The position numbers and the translations under genes were made by a program. From Marinitoga hydrogenitolerans DSM 16785 (GTDB lineage: Bacteria > Thermotogota > Thermotogae > Petrotogales > Petrotogaceae): a stretch of DNA of 64,000 nucleotides. The stretch spans positions 1 to 64,000 of the forward strand of contig NZ_FQUI01000006.1 in assembly GCF_900129175.1 (NCBI RefSeq). Reading direction: 5' to 3'. Numbering within the stretch: position 1 is the first letter of the stretch; each line of letters begins with the position of its first letter. The notes under the pieces are model-generated. The model saw only the letters and a program-made list of their open reading frames with translations. It was not told where the DNA came from and ran no database searches. This document shows, piece after piece, positions 45,081 to 54,668 of the stretch.

Positions 45081-46325
45081 TTATTGAGAAATTCCAACAT
45101 ATAAATCCATAGTTCTTTCTACAGTGTTTTCATTTGATTTTACAGCAAAAATTAGCTTATAATTACCAGGTATTGATAATTTTACAGGAGGTATATATGA
45201 AACCGAATGTATTTGAACCTTTCCACCTTCACTAATATATATTCGTTTTTTTTCGTTATTCTCATAATTATAAACAATAGTATTATTTTCAATATTTAGT
45301 AATCTTATATTATACCCTTCAATTTCTAAAAATCTTTCTTTTTTAAAATCTAAATTATTTATATAAAAATCTCCTTGAAACAGCTGGTTTACAGGATAAA
45401 AAAGATATGTGTCAATTGACAAGCTCACATTTTTTAATTTTTTTTCTATATTATTTGTTATTGCTAATGGAATATAAACAGCCTGATTTAATTCTTCACT
45501 TACAAAATATAATTCATATATACCTTTACTTACCGGAGGGATACTTATCTCAAATGTTTGATATTCTAAAGAGTTTAATGTAATATAACCTAAATTTACA
45601 GGAACTTCTTTTATCAACTTTCTTTTTTGAGTAAATATTTGAATTTTCCCCATAAGATTAATACTTTTAGTCTCAGATGAATAATTTTTTGCTTCTATAT
45701 ATAATTTAGGATATTCATTTTCTAAATAAAAAGCTTTTTCCAAATAAATATTATATTTAATTGAATGAATATATTTAAACTGTTTTTTCAATTTTATCGT
45801 TTTATTATTATAATTAAATTTCGCTTCAACAACATAATCTCCATTAGGAATCTTCGACATTGGATTAACCAAATTTAAATCGAAAATTTTTTTACTCTCT
45901 AAAGGATATAATTCGTAATCTATAATATTAGGATATTCAAATCTATAAAAAGTTTCACTAGATGAATCTGTTACTTTATATATATAAAATACAAACGAAT
46001 CTATTTTCATTTTTTTACTTTTACTTCCTGTATTAAACATATTAACATTTATACTTAATCCATCTGGATATGTGTATTCATTTGGTGACATTAGTGAAAA
46101 TGATATACTATCCATTATTAACGAATCTCCAAACCTGTATCTTGGAAAATAATATTTCGATAATATTATTAGTGCTATTGCAAAAACAGAAATAAAAATA
46201 ATAATAAGATTATTTGTTCTTTGCCTTCTTTTTTGCATTTTTCTTATATAATCCCTCTTTTCTTTTTCCTTATCATATTTTTCCCATTCTTCTGGTGTTT
46301 TACTATGATATTTCATAAAATTCAC
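45081..46325 (-). CDS. membrane-anchored extracytoplasmic beta-rich protein
   Basis: 414 aa. A charged N-terminus (about 1-35) and one membrane helix (about 37-55, NLIIIFISVFAIALIIL) are followed by some 350 extracytoplasmic residues in Ig-like beta repeats (for example NGDYVVEAKFNY, KGIYELYFVSEE, PGNYKLIFAVKS, each a G-x-Y-x-L strand). It resembles CARDB/intracellular-proteinase-inhibitor-like folds, but I cannot name a family. It overlaps the GspE-like ATPase gene by four bases, suggesting work with it. Confidence 0.75.
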   Translation of the reverse strand: MNFMKYHSKTPEEWEKYDKEKEKRDYIRKMQKRRQRTNNLIIIFISVFAIALIILSKYYFPRYRFGDSLIMDSISFSLMSPNEYTYPDGLSINVNMFNTGSKSKKMKIDSFVFYIYKVTDSSSETFYRFEYPNIIDYELYPLESKKIFDLNLVNPMSKIPNGDYVVEAKFNYNNKTIKLKKQFKYIHSIKYNIYLEKAFYLENEYPKLYIEAKNYSSETKSINLMGKIQIFTQKRKLIKEVPVNLGYITLNSLEYQTFEISIPPVSKGIYELYFVSEELNQAVYIPLAITNNIEKKLKNVSLSIDTYLFYPVNQLFQGDFYINNLDFKKERFLEIEGYNIRLLNIENNTIVYNYENNEKKRIYISEGGKVQIHSVSYIPPVKLSIPGNYKLIFAVKSNENTVERTMDLYVGISQ

Positions 46326-47467
46326 CTCTGTTCATCATTAAAAAAAGTTTTATATTCATTTATTGATATTTTGCTTTTGATAAGTAATTGGTTTAATTCA
46401 TCTTCATAAAATGTATAAAAAGGCGTTTGTTTTATTTTTTTTATGTCGTTTTTTCTTAAATATTCTTTTGTTAATTCATTAATTTCAAGAATTTCAAAAA
46501 CTGGTTTTATCGAAATATATCCTGTATTATGACATTTGTTACATCCTTTATTGTTTTCATCAACATAACAATCACATTTTATTTTTACAAAGTTTTGATT
46601 AAATATAAGCTTTACAGAATTTAAAATATCATTTTGTTTAATTCCTTTTTCAATCAATCTATTAATTACATTAAAAACATCATTTGAATGTATTGTAGAA
46701 AAAACCAAATGACCAGTCATAGCTGCTTCTACAGTTAATTTAGACATTTCTTCTGTTCTAATTTCACCTGTCATTAAAATATCTGGATCATGTCTTAAAA
46801 TATTTTTCAATAAAGTTGTTTTTTCTGAATCACTATTTATTTCAATTTGCTGAGCACCTGGTATTTGATATTCAAGAGGATTTTCAATTGTAATAATCTT
46901 TTTTGATTTATATTTCAAAATATCAAGTAAAATATATGCTAATGCAGTTGATTTACCACTACCTGTTGGTCCTGAAAACAGAATAAGGCCGCTTTTCATC
47001 ATTTTAATTTTTTCTATATAATCAATGAATTTTTCTGGATAATTTAAATTTTCAACAGTTAAATCTGAAATGTCTTTCAATTTTCTTATTACACAATTTA
47101 TACCATCTGTGTTTCTAATCAATGAAATTCTAAATCTCTGGTTATAAAAAGCAAAGGACCCATCTGACGGATCCTTATCATTAACAACATCTATTTTTGA
47201 CAATATCTGAATTTTAGTCAAAATTTTATCATATATCTTCTTTGGAATTTTTTCAAATTCTATTAATGTACTATTAAATCTATAAGATATAACGGAGTTC
47301 TGTTTATCTACAGAAAAATGCAAATCGGTTACTTTCTTTTCTAAAAGAATACCCATATACTTTTCAAAAAGTATAGCTGGATCAATGTCTTTAATTTTTA
47401 TTCCTTTATCTATTTTTTTATTAAAAAATAATTGTTGAACAGAAATTTCTTCCAAATTATTCTTCAT
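46322..47467 (-). CDS. GspE/PilB-like type II secretion or type IV pilus ATPase
   Basis: 381 aa. An N-terminal domain with VTDLHF precedes a RecA-like core: Walker A GPTGSGKSTALAY, Asp box TIENPLEYQIPGAQQ, Walker B region DILMTGEIR and His box GHLVFSTIHSND. A four-cysteine zinc element CDCYVDENNKGCNKCH follows. The usual GEIRD is GEIRT here. It lacks the long N1 domain of PilB. The gene starts inside ftsZ (11-base overlap), an unusual place for a pilus/secretion ATPase; no other pilin genes are in the window. Confidence 0.88.
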   Translation of the reverse strand: MKNNLEEISVQQLFFNKKIDKGIKIKDIDPAILFEKYMGILLEKKVTDLHFSVDKQNSVISYRFNSTLIEFEKIPKKIYDKILTKIQILSKIDVVNDKDPSDGSFAFYNQRFRISLIRNTDGINCVIRKLKDISDLTVENLNYPEKFIDYIEKIKMMKSGLILFSGPTGSGKSTALAYILLDILKYKSKKIITIENPLEYQIPGAQQIEINSDSEKTTLLKNILRHDPDILMTGEIRTEEMSKLTVEAAMTGHLVFSTIHSNDVFNVINRLIEKGIKQNDILNSVKLIFNQNFVKIKCDCYVDENNKGCNKCHNTGYISIKPVFEILEINELTKEYLRKNDIKKIKQTPFYTFYEDELNQLLIKSKISINEYKTFFNDEQR

Positions 47468-48569
47468 AATCTCCCTGCTGTGCTTCTAAATATTTTTCTA
47501 ATTTAATCTTTTCTTCATTTAAAACATTATTCCCAAACAGTCTATATATTGCAGGGATTTCATAAATATTTTCTCCGTCAAAATCATTCAATATTTTATT
47601 ATATCCAGCAGCAACAATAGTAACCTTTAGTTCATCAGGTTGCATATCATCAACTTCAGTAATACCATATTTTAAATTAACTTCATCGGTTGAATATGAA
47701 TGTAAAATAGAAGTTACTATTTTTAAATCTTTTAATGTTGGATTTTTACCTGCAACATTAACTAAAGCTGCTGTAGCATTTTGAACTGAATTTTCCAAAA
47801 ATTTGGAATTTAAGGCATTTTTGGCAGCTTCTTCAGCTTTATTAGGTCCTTTACCCCAACCAATACCAAGCATTGCGGAACCTCTTCTTTTTAAAACAGA
47901 TTCCACATCAGCAAAATCTGTATTTACCAAACCTTTTTTGGTAATTAAATCGGAAATTCCTGTTATTCCTTGATATAAAATATCGTCAGCTTTTGCAAAA
48001 GCTTGTCTTATTGGAATATCATCATTTTCTTCAAGTAATTTATCATTTGAAATTTTTATTAACGTATCAACATATGGTTTTAATTTATTCAAACCACTAT
48101 TTGCTATTTTTTGTTTTGTTGAACCTTCAAAATGAAATGGTATAGTTACAACTGCAACTGTTAATATGCCTAATTCCCTAGCTATACGAGCTATTACTGG
48201 AGAAGCCCCAGTACCAGTTCCACCACCAAATCCAGCTGTAATGAACAGCAAATCAGTTCCTTGAATCATTTCTCTTATTTCATCAGCACTTTCTTCGGCA
48301 GCTTTTTCCCCTTTTTCCGGATTTCCACCAGCTCCTAACCCTCTTGTTAATTCCTTTCCAAGTTGTAATTTAAATTTTGCATTGCTTGTTTCCAAAACTT
48401 GCACATCAGTATTAGCCGCAATAAGATCGACTTCAGCAACACCTAATCTTACCATTCTTTCAATAGCGTTGTTACCAGCACCACCAACACCTATAACTTT
48501 AATAACATACTTAGGCCTTTTATGAAACATTTCTTTAGAATTATCCTCAATAGGCAAATTAAATGGCAT
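47457..48569 (-). CDS. ftsZ: cell division protein FtsZ
   Basis: About 370 aa tubulin-like GTPase forming the division ring. GVGGAGNNAIERMV, AANTDVQVL, the tubulin signature GGGTGTGASPVIA, and the C-terminal tail motif EIPAIYRLFG, likely the FtsA-binding site, near residue 350. ATG 48569 is preferred over 48575 because AGGGGGTAA ends 5 bases before it. It overlaps ftsA by 11 bases. Confidence 0.97.
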   Translation of the reverse strand: MPFNLPIEDNSKEMFHKRPKYVIKVIGVGGAGNNAIERMVRLGVAEVDLIAANTDVQVLETSNAKFKLQLGKELTRGLGAGGNPEKGEKAAEESADEIREMIQGTDLLFITAGFGGGTGTGASPVIARIARELGILTVAVVTIPFHFEGSTKQKIANSGLNKLKPYVDTLIKISNDKLLEENDDIPIRQAFAKADDILYQGITGISDLITKKGLVNTDFADVESVLKRRGSAMLGIGWGKGPNKAEEAAKNALNSKFLENSVQNATAALVNVAGKNPTLKDLKIVTSILHSYSTDEVNLKYGITEVDDMQPDELKVTIVAAGYNKILNDFDGENIYEIPAIYRLFGNNVLNEEKIKLEKYLEAQQGDYEE

Positions 48570-49869
48570 CTTCATTACCCCCTAAAAGGATTCTTCCAAG
48601 TCTTGAGAAGAAACCTCCCTTTTTTTCTACTTTTTCTTCATGAAAATTATTTTCAACATAATCTTTTGAATCTTCTATATATAATTTTGGTATATTTGTA
48701 CCACTAAAATATAAATTTATAGTTCCTAAAATTGGTGAAAACAATGGATCTTTAAATAATTCATCTGCATTTTCAATATAAAAATTAGATGAATTGTTCG
48801 AGGCTACTCCTAACCTTGTTTGAGATCCCATAAAATCAGAAATAGTCTTTTCAATATTTTTTATTCTTGCTCCACCACCTGTATGAACTATACCTGCTTG
48901 AAGTCCTCCAGCTATTTCAAGTGTATTTTCATATTCTAATTTAGCTAAATCACTATTTAATTTATTTATTATTTCTCGAGTTCTCGCAAAAACTATTTTA
49001 TTAAGTAAATTCTGTGTAGTATATTCATAATGATCTCCAACTAAACTCAAATAGTCAACTTTCTTCACAACTTTTGTATCTTGAAGACAAACTGCCTGTT
49101 CTTCAAGAAGTCTTAAAGCTTCTCCTTCAGATGTTTTTAAAACATGCATTAAATCTTTTAATACATATTCCATACCAACCTCAAAATCCAAATAAAATTT
49201 AGGGATTCCATCCTTGAAAATCAACATTCTTGCTTTTGAATGTCCTAAATCTATAATACCAACACCAAGATTTCTATCTGAAGTATTTGTAACTCCATAA
49301 GCTGCTGCTAAAGTCGAATCATATATTGGAATTTCACCTTCTACTAAATTTTTTATTGTATTTCTAATAGGAGCAAAAGCATTTTCAGGTACCCAAATAA
49401 CATTTATCACCGCATTTAAACTATAATTCGCAACAAAAGCTACCGGATTTTTTACCTTCTTATCATCCACCTCAAAATTCACAAATTTTATATCTAAAAC
49501 CTCTTTATTTAATTCAGAATATTTTTGTTGTATATTTGATTTAATTTTTTCTAAATCTCCTTCTGTGATTTCTTTTGGTTCAGAGAATTCTAATGTATAA
49601 CTTTCTCTTGAAATTTTTAATTCATTAGTAGCATAAGATAAAATTATTTCTATTTCTTTTGCTTTATTATTTTCCCCTTCTAAAGTATAAATAACATTTT
49701 CTATTTTTCTCCTTAATGCTTTCACATCTTGAACCTGTCCTTTTACAATCCCCTCAGCTCTCTCTATTGATTTGGAAATCATTTGAAATCTTCCTTTAAC
49801 TTCCTCTAATGCTATACCTTTAATGAAAAAATTTCCGACATCAATTGCATAAATAACCTTTTTGGCCAT
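48559..49869 (-). CDS. ftsA: cell division protein FtsA
   Basis: 436 aa actin-like protein tethering FtsZ to the membrane. Phosphate-binding AIDVGNFFIKGIALEE, GVGIIDLGHSKARM, and GIVHTGGGARIKNIE. The C-terminal amphipathic helix GGFFSRLGRILLGG serves as the membrane tail. The SD GGAGGGATAA precedes the ATG. It follows the FtsQ-like gene by 10 bases. Confidence 0.95.
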   Translation of the reverse strand: MAKKVIYAIDVGNFFIKGIALEEVKGRFQMISKSIERAEGIVKGQVQDVKALRRKIENVIYTLEGENNKAKEIEIILSYATNELKISRESYTLEFSEPKEITEGDLEKIKSNIQQKYSELNKEVLDIKFVNFEVDDKKVKNPVAFVANYSLNAVINVIWVPENAFAPIRNTIKNLVEGEIPIYDSTLAAAYGVTNTSDRNLGVGIIDLGHSKARMLIFKDGIPKFYLDFEVGMEYVLKDLMHVLKTSEGEALRLLEEQAVCLQDTKVVKKVDYLSLVGDHYEYTTQNLLNKIVFARTREIINKLNSDLAKLEYENTLEIAGGLQAGIVHTGGGARIKNIEKTISDFMGSQTRLGVASNNSSNFYIENADELFKDPLFSPILGTINLYFSGTNIPKLYIEDSKDYVENNFHEEKVEKKGGFFSRLGRILLGGNEDAI

Positions 49870-49879
49870 TTTATCCCTC

Positions 49880-50350
49880 CTAATAAATACTAATTAAACT
49901 ACCTCCAGAAAGAAGATGATAATTCCCCGGTTCATATTTTTTTAATTTAATTATTATATCTTCAAAATTTTTTATAACATCTTTCCATGAATTAAAAAAA
50001 ATTTTATAACCGACATTTATGTATAATATTTTTTTTTCAAAATCAATTCTCGAAATATAATTTAATTGATTTAAAGATAATTTTGACAATTCGTTTTTAT
50101 AATTAAAATAATCATCAAAATTTATAAGAGGATATCCTACTATAGGAACATCCGAAATTTTAAAAATTATTTCATCTTTATTTAAAAGTAGATACCTGCT
50201 ATTAAATTTTACCACACATATAGGTTGTTGTATTGCTGCGATGTTAATCGTGTTTTTCTTTTGTGTAACAAAAAAACTGAAGATAATATAAAAAATAATA
50301 AAAATATACATCATCAATATTAACAGCAATAAAGAACGTGTGGCATTCAT
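49880..50350 (-). CDS. short FtsQ/DivIB-like bitopic membrane protein (tentative)
   Basis: 156 aa. One membrane helix (about 6-29) is followed by ~125 extracytoplasmic residues: YLLLNKDEIIFKI, LPxxxx-like VPIVGYPLINFDDYF, YISRIDFEKKILYINVGYKI, and a final helix NFEDIIIKLKKYEPGNYHLL. That order resembles the beta domain of FtsQ/DivIB, but with little room for a POTRA domain. The gene sits immediately before ftsA-ftsZ, the canonical ftsQ position, and directly after the gyrB stop (TAAATG). The call is inference from position and pattern. Confidence 0.55.
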   Translation of the reverse strand: MNATRSLLLLILMMYIFIIFYIIFSFFVTQKKNTINIAAIQQPICVVKFNSRYLLLNKDEIIFKISDVPIVGYPLINFDDYFNYKNELSKLSLNQLNYISRIDFEKKILYINVGYKIFFNSWKDVIKNFEDIIIKLKKYEPGNYHLLSGGSLISIY

Positions 50351-52273
50351 TTAAATATCTAGCTCCTTAATCTTTAAAGCATGTTCTTCTATAAATTCTC
50401 TTCTTGCTGATGGATCATTTCCCATCAATATTTCCAAAATTTCTTCTGTTTCTACAAGATCATCAATATTAATTTGAACTAATTTTCTTTTTTCTGGATC
50501 CATTGTTGTGTCCCATAATTGATTAGAATTCATTTCACCAAGCCCTTTATATCTTTGTAATGAAAATTTTGGATACTCTTTCTTTAATTTTTCTAATTCT
50601 TCATCGCTATATAAATAAGCTTCAAATTTACCTGATTTAAATTTATATAAAGGTGGTTGTGCTGCATATATTCTTCCCTCTTTAATTAATTCAGGCATAA
50701 ACCTGAAAAACAATGCTAATAACAATGTTCTTATGTGAGCTCCATCAACATCAGCATCTGTCATAATAATAATTTTTCCATATCTTAATTTATCTATATT
50801 AAAATTTTCTCCTATCCCAGTACCAATTGCTGATATAATATTTGAAACTTGTTCATTTTTCATTAATCTTTCAATATCATGTTTTTCAACATTAATTATT
50901 TTACCTCTTAATGGCAATATTGCTTGAAAATTTCTATCTCTAGCAGTTTTAGCATTACCACCAGCTGAATTTCCTTCAACAATAAATAATTCTGTCTCAT
51001 CTAAATTGGTTGATGTACAGTCAGCAAGTTTTCCAGGAAGTGGTGAATTTTCAAAAATTGATTTTCTTTTTACTTTATCTCGAGCTTTTTTTGCGTTTAT
51101 ACGAGCTCTTGCAGCTTCTTTTATGCGTTCAAATATCATTTTTGTATCTTTAGGATGAGAGTCCAGAAATTTAATTAAATATTCTGATAAAATTTCATTT
51201 ACAGCAACCCTAACTTCTTTACTTCCTAATTTAGCTTTCGTCTGACCTTCAAAAACTGGGTCTGGAAGCTTAATACTCAAAATTGCAATTAATCCTTCTC
51301 TTACATCTTCACCAGTAAAATTGGCTTCTTTTTCTTTTAAAAATTTATTCTTACGGGCATATTCATTCATTATTCTTGTTAAAGTTGTTTTAAAAGCTGA
51401 TTCATGTTCTCCACCTTCAATAGTTCTTATATTATTTACATAGCTATATAAATGTGGAAAATCATTTCGTGTATACATCATTGAAAATTCAACTATAATA
51501 TCAGAAAAATTTTCACCTCTTGGATTTTTTACAGCCCCTTTTCCAAAAATAGGATTTTCATGTATTGGCATTTTTTTATTCTTTTTAATCAAATGCTCTA
51601 AAAATTCTGATATGCCTTTTTCAAATTTAAATACATTTTTTTTATTTCTTTTTTCATCTATAAATTCTATTTCTAAACCAGGATTTAAAAATGCTAATTC
51701 CCTTAATCTACTTTCAATAATTTGTCCTTCTACTTCAATATCGCCATTTTCAAATATTTCAGAATCTGGTTTAAATTTTATATGTGTTCCAGTTTTATTT
51801 GTATCACTTAATATTTCTACTTCAGTTAGCTTAATTCCTCTTGAATATTTTTGATAATATATCTTTCCATTTCTATGAACCCAAACCTCTAAATATTCAG
51901 ATAAAGCATTAACAACAGAAGCACCAACACCATGCAATCCACCACTTATTTTATAAGTAGCATTATCAAATTTACCGCCAGCATGTAGTGTTGTAAACAC
52001 AACTTCTAGTGTATCTTTTTTTTCAGTTGGATGTGGCCCTACAGGAATTCCTCTTCCGTTGTCTATAATTTCTATAGAATTATCACTATTTATTTTAACT
52101 ACAATTTTACTACAAAAACCACTCATATATTCATCAACACTATTATCTACTATTTCATATACTAAATGATTTAATCCTGATTTCCCAATAGAACCTATAT
52201 ACATACCAGGTCTTTTTCTAACAGGTTCTAAACCTTTTAAAACTTTAATATTTTCTTGGGAATATTGACTCAT
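50351..52273 (-). CDS. gyrB: DNA gyrase subunit B
   Basis: 640 aa, typical GyrB length. GHKL ATPase: VRKRPGMYIGS, EIVDNSVDE, IIDNGRGIPVG, SGGLHGVGASVVNALS. TOPRIM: LFIVEGNSAGGNAK, PLRGKIINVEK and MTDADVDGAHI, then the C-terminal QRYKGLGEMN. ParE is a formal alternative. It overlaps the DciA-like gene by one base. Confidence 0.95.
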   Translation of the reverse strand: MSQYSQENIKVLKGLEPVRKRPGMYIGSIGKSGLNHLVYEIVDNSVDEYMSGFCSKIVVKINSDNSIEIIDNGRGIPVGPHPTEKKDTLEVVFTTLHAGGKFDNATYKISGGLHGVGASVVNALSEYLEVWVHRNGKIYYQKYSRGIKLTEVEILSDTNKTGTHIKFKPDSEIFENGDIEVEGQIIESRLRELAFLNPGLEIEFIDEKRNKKNVFKFEKGISEFLEHLIKKNKKMPIHENPIFGKGAVKNPRGENFSDIIVEFSMMYTRNDFPHLYSYVNNIRTIEGGEHESAFKTTLTRIMNEYARKNKFLKEKEANFTGEDVREGLIAILSIKLPDPVFEGQTKAKLGSKEVRVAVNEILSEYLIKFLDSHPKDTKMIFERIKEAARARINAKKARDKVKRKSIFENSPLPGKLADCTSTNLDETELFIVEGNSAGGNAKTARDRNFQAILPLRGKIINVEKHDIERLMKNEQVSNIISAIGTGIGENFNIDKLRYGKIIIMTDADVDGAHIRTLLLALFFRFMPELIKEGRIYAAQPPLYKFKSGKFEAYLYSDEELEKLKKEYPKFSLQRYKGLGEMNSNQLWDTTMDPEKRKLVQINIDDLVETEEILEILMGNDPSARREFIEEHALKIKELDI

Positions 52274-52569
52274 TAACTAACACCTCCGGAAAATTTTATA
52301 TCTTTTATCTTATCATATTCAAGTTTATTATTAATATCTATTAAAATTCTTTTCTTTTTAAATACAATTTCTTGCTTAATATAATTATCATTTACATACA
52401 AAAAAAGTGTGGAGGTTTTCAAATCTACATTAACCACCTCCACTGAGGTTAAACCATATTTCTCAAAAACATTTTTTATTATATTTTTTAAGTCTTTTAT
52501 CATCAAAACCTTTTTTAATACGTTATTTTGGCGTCCTAAATCTTTAAGAATTTCATTTAATTCTTTCAT
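52273..52569 (-). CDS. DUF721/DciA-like protein (tentative)
   Basis: 98 aa from ATG 52569 behind GGGAGTAA. It reads MKELNEILKDLG... and ends with a KH-like pattern: TLFLYVNDNYIKQEIVFKKK, LIDINNKL, IKDIKFSGG, close to the DUF721 (DciA) consensus of a strand, a bulky w/y-x-x-E/L segment, and inter-lg-x-x-i-x-x-i-x-f. DciA loads or activates the replicative DnaB helicase. It lies next to gyrB, as DUF721 does in Actinobacteria. The extra 34 residues upstream of 52569 have no SD and overlap the aminotransferase gene. Confidence 0.6.
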   Translation of the reverse strand: MKELNEILKDLGRQNNVLKKVLMIKDLKNIIKNVFEKYGLTSVEVVNVDLKTSTLFLYVNDNYIKQEIVFKKKRILIDINNKLEYDKIKDIKFSGGVS

Positions 52570-52570
52570 T

Positions 52571-53392
52571 TTACTCCCAATACTCATTATTAGCAATAAT
52601 AAAATCTTGCCAGTAATTAATAAGCGTTTCCGTTGAAATCCCTGGAGCATTAAATGTAAAATTAGGAACAATCCTTCTAACTGGTATTATTCCAACACTA
52701 GTATGAGTCAAAAAAATTTCATCTGCAGAAAGCAGTTCCCATACCTCTATATTTCTCTCTTCAAAATCCATATTAAAACTTTCTATTAATTCTAAAACTA
52801 TTTTTCTTGTAACTCCCGGTAAAATCCCGGCAGAAATTGGAGGAGTCGTTATTACTCCAGCAGTTACAATAAAAATATTAGATTTAGTACCCTCAGTAAC
52901 ATATCCAAATTCATTTAAAACAATAGAATCATAATAGGCATTATATTTTTGCCTTAAATACATACTATATCCGTTCAATGTTGTTTTTACATAATATGGA
53001 ATCACTGGATTTTTTGGTTTTCTCTCGCGAGAAATTGTAAGAACAACACCACTTTCTCTTAAATCATCAATTTCTCTTATCGGTTCTATAAAGGCATAAA
53101 AAGTTTTTTCTTTAGACGTATATTTATTTATCAATATTTTTATTCTCACATCATTTTTGCAATTAAAGTTTTTTATGCCACTTATTAATGTGTTTTTTAA
53201 AATTTCGTATTCTGGAACTTCCAAACCTAAAAACATCGCAGATTTTTTTAATCTCTCATAATGAAAACGAAGAGCAAAAATATTTTTATTATAAGTCCTC
53301 AATGTTTCATAAGTAGAATAACCATTAAAAAGGTCAAAATCTTCATTTTTATATATTGTTTTTTCAATCCAATTTTTAGAATTATAAAACAC
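52571..53392 (-). CDS. class IV aminotransferase (BCAT/DAAT/ADC-lyase family)
   Basis: 273 aa PLP enzyme. NGYSTYETLRTYN, the catalytic lysine in YYVKTTLNGYSM, then LNEFGYVTEGTKSNIFIV and PPISAGILPGVTRKIVLEL. The exact substrate (branched-chain amino acid, D-alanine or aminodeoxychorismate) cannot be told. It overlaps mtaB by 11 bases at its start. Confidence 0.88.
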   Translation of the reverse strand: MFYNSKNWIEKTIYKNEDFDLFNGYSTYETLRTYNKNIFALRFHYERLKKSAMFLGLEVPEYEILKNTLISGIKNFNCKNDVRIKILINKYTSKEKTFYAFIEPIREIDDLRESGVVLTISRERKPKNPVIPYYVKTTLNGYSMYLRQKYNAYYDSIVLNEFGYVTEGTKSNIFIVTAGVITTPPISAGILPGVTRKIVLELIESFNMDFEERNIEVWELLSADEIFLTHTSVGIIPVRRIVPNFTFNAPGISTETLINYWQDFIIANNEYWE

Positions 53393-54668
53393 GTGAAATC
53401 ACCCCAGTACTATCAAAGTTTTCTATCATAACATTATAAAAAACATTATTGTTCAATATTCCATTTATTTTATGATAAATATAATATTCATCATAACCAA
53501 AACTTTTATTACCTTCAACTTTTTCTATTAAAACTTTTACCCTTTTCCCTGTTAAATGTTTTATATATTTATTTGTTGATTGACTAATATATTTTTGCAG
53601 TTCTTTCATGCGATTTTTTTTAATGTTTCCAGGAATTTGATTTTTCATCCTTGCCGCTTTAGTATTAGGTCTGCTTGAATATCTAAATGCATGTATACGT
53701 GAAAAATTATATTTATTTAAAAAAGTAATTAACTTTTCAAAATCGTTTTCAGTTTCCCCAGGAAATCCAACTATCAAATCAGCTGATATAGAAAAATCCG
53801 GGTTTATAGTATATATCATATCAAATAATTTATATAAATATTCTTCTGTATATTTTCTTCCCATAGTTTTTAAAATAGTAGTTGAAACATGCTGTAAAGA
53901 TAAATGTATATGTTTTTCAAATATTGAACTATTATTTAACAGTTCAATAAATTCTTTATCTATAAAATCTGGATATAAAGAGCTTATCCTAAATCTTATT
54001 TCTTTACTTTCAAATTCATTGTTTATATCAAATATCAATTTTTTTAAATTATAACTCGTTCTATACCCAAAATATGATAGGTTAATCCCTGTAAACACTA
54101 CCTCTTTTATGCCTTGCGAATAAATATTTTTAATACTTTCAAAAATTTCTTTTTTTTCAACACTTCTAATTTTATTTCCTCTAGCAAAAATAATTCTACA
54201 ATATGCACAAAATTCCATACATCCTTCTTCAATTGGAAGAAAATATCTTGAATATGAGTTATATGGCTTAGTTGGAATAAATAGTTTCTCATCATTTTTA
54301 TTCCAATATGCTTTTTCAACAAATACTCCATTTTTATCGATATATTTTTCAATGTATTTTTTTTCTAAATTTCCTAATATTAAATCTGCTCCAGCTTTTC
54401 TTATTTCATCCACACTTGTATGTGAATAGCATCCAACAACAACGACTTTTTTATTTTTATTTTCTCTTTTAATGCTTCGTATTAGTTGTTTAATCTTCCT
54501 TTCAGCTTCTTTGGTTACAGTACAAGAATTAATCAACACATAATCACTGTTTTTGCCTTTTTTGTCATACTCTACAAAAAAATTTAATTGTTGTAATTTT
54601 TCTCCAATATATTCACTCTCTGCTTGATTTAATTTACATCCATAAGTAATTATATCTATTTTTTTCAC
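53382..54668 (-). CDS. mtaB: tRNA (t6A37) methylthiotransferase MtaB
   Basis: 428 aa radical-SAM methylthiotransferase adding a methylthio group to t6A37. UPF0004 domain with three cysteines (TYGCKLNQAE, NSCTVTKEAE, VGCYSH), the radical-SAM triad CMEFCAYC in EEGCMEFCAYCRIIFARG, and VGFPGETENDFE. The C-terminal TRAM domain is short. It overlaps the CBS gene by four bases. Confidence 0.9.
   Translation of the reverse strand: MKKIDIITYGCKLNQAESEYIGEKLQQLNFFVEYDKKGKNSDYVLINSCTVTKEAERKIKQLIRSIKRENKNKKVVVVGCYSHTSVDEIRKAGADLILGNLEKKYIEKYIDKNGVFVEKAYWNKNDEKLFIPTKPYNSYSRYFLPIEEGCMEFCAYCRIIFARGNKIRSVEKKEIFESIKNIYSQGIKEVVFTGINLSYFGYRTSYNLKKLIFDINNEFESKEIRFRISSLYPDFIDKEFIELLNNSSIFEKHIHLSLQHVSTTILKTMGRKYTEEYLYKLFDMIYTINPDFSISADLIVGFPGETENDFEKLITFLNKYNFSRIHAFRYSSRPNTKAARMKNQIPGNIKKNRMKELQKYISQSTNKYIKHLTGKRVKVLIEKVEGNKSFGYDEYYIYHKINGILNNNVFYNVMIENFDSTGVISRVL

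Noticed and set aside
52570-52671. 34-residue N-terminal extension of the DciA-like protein
   Set aside because: It overlaps the aminotransferase C-terminus out of frame and has no SD, unlike ATG 52569.
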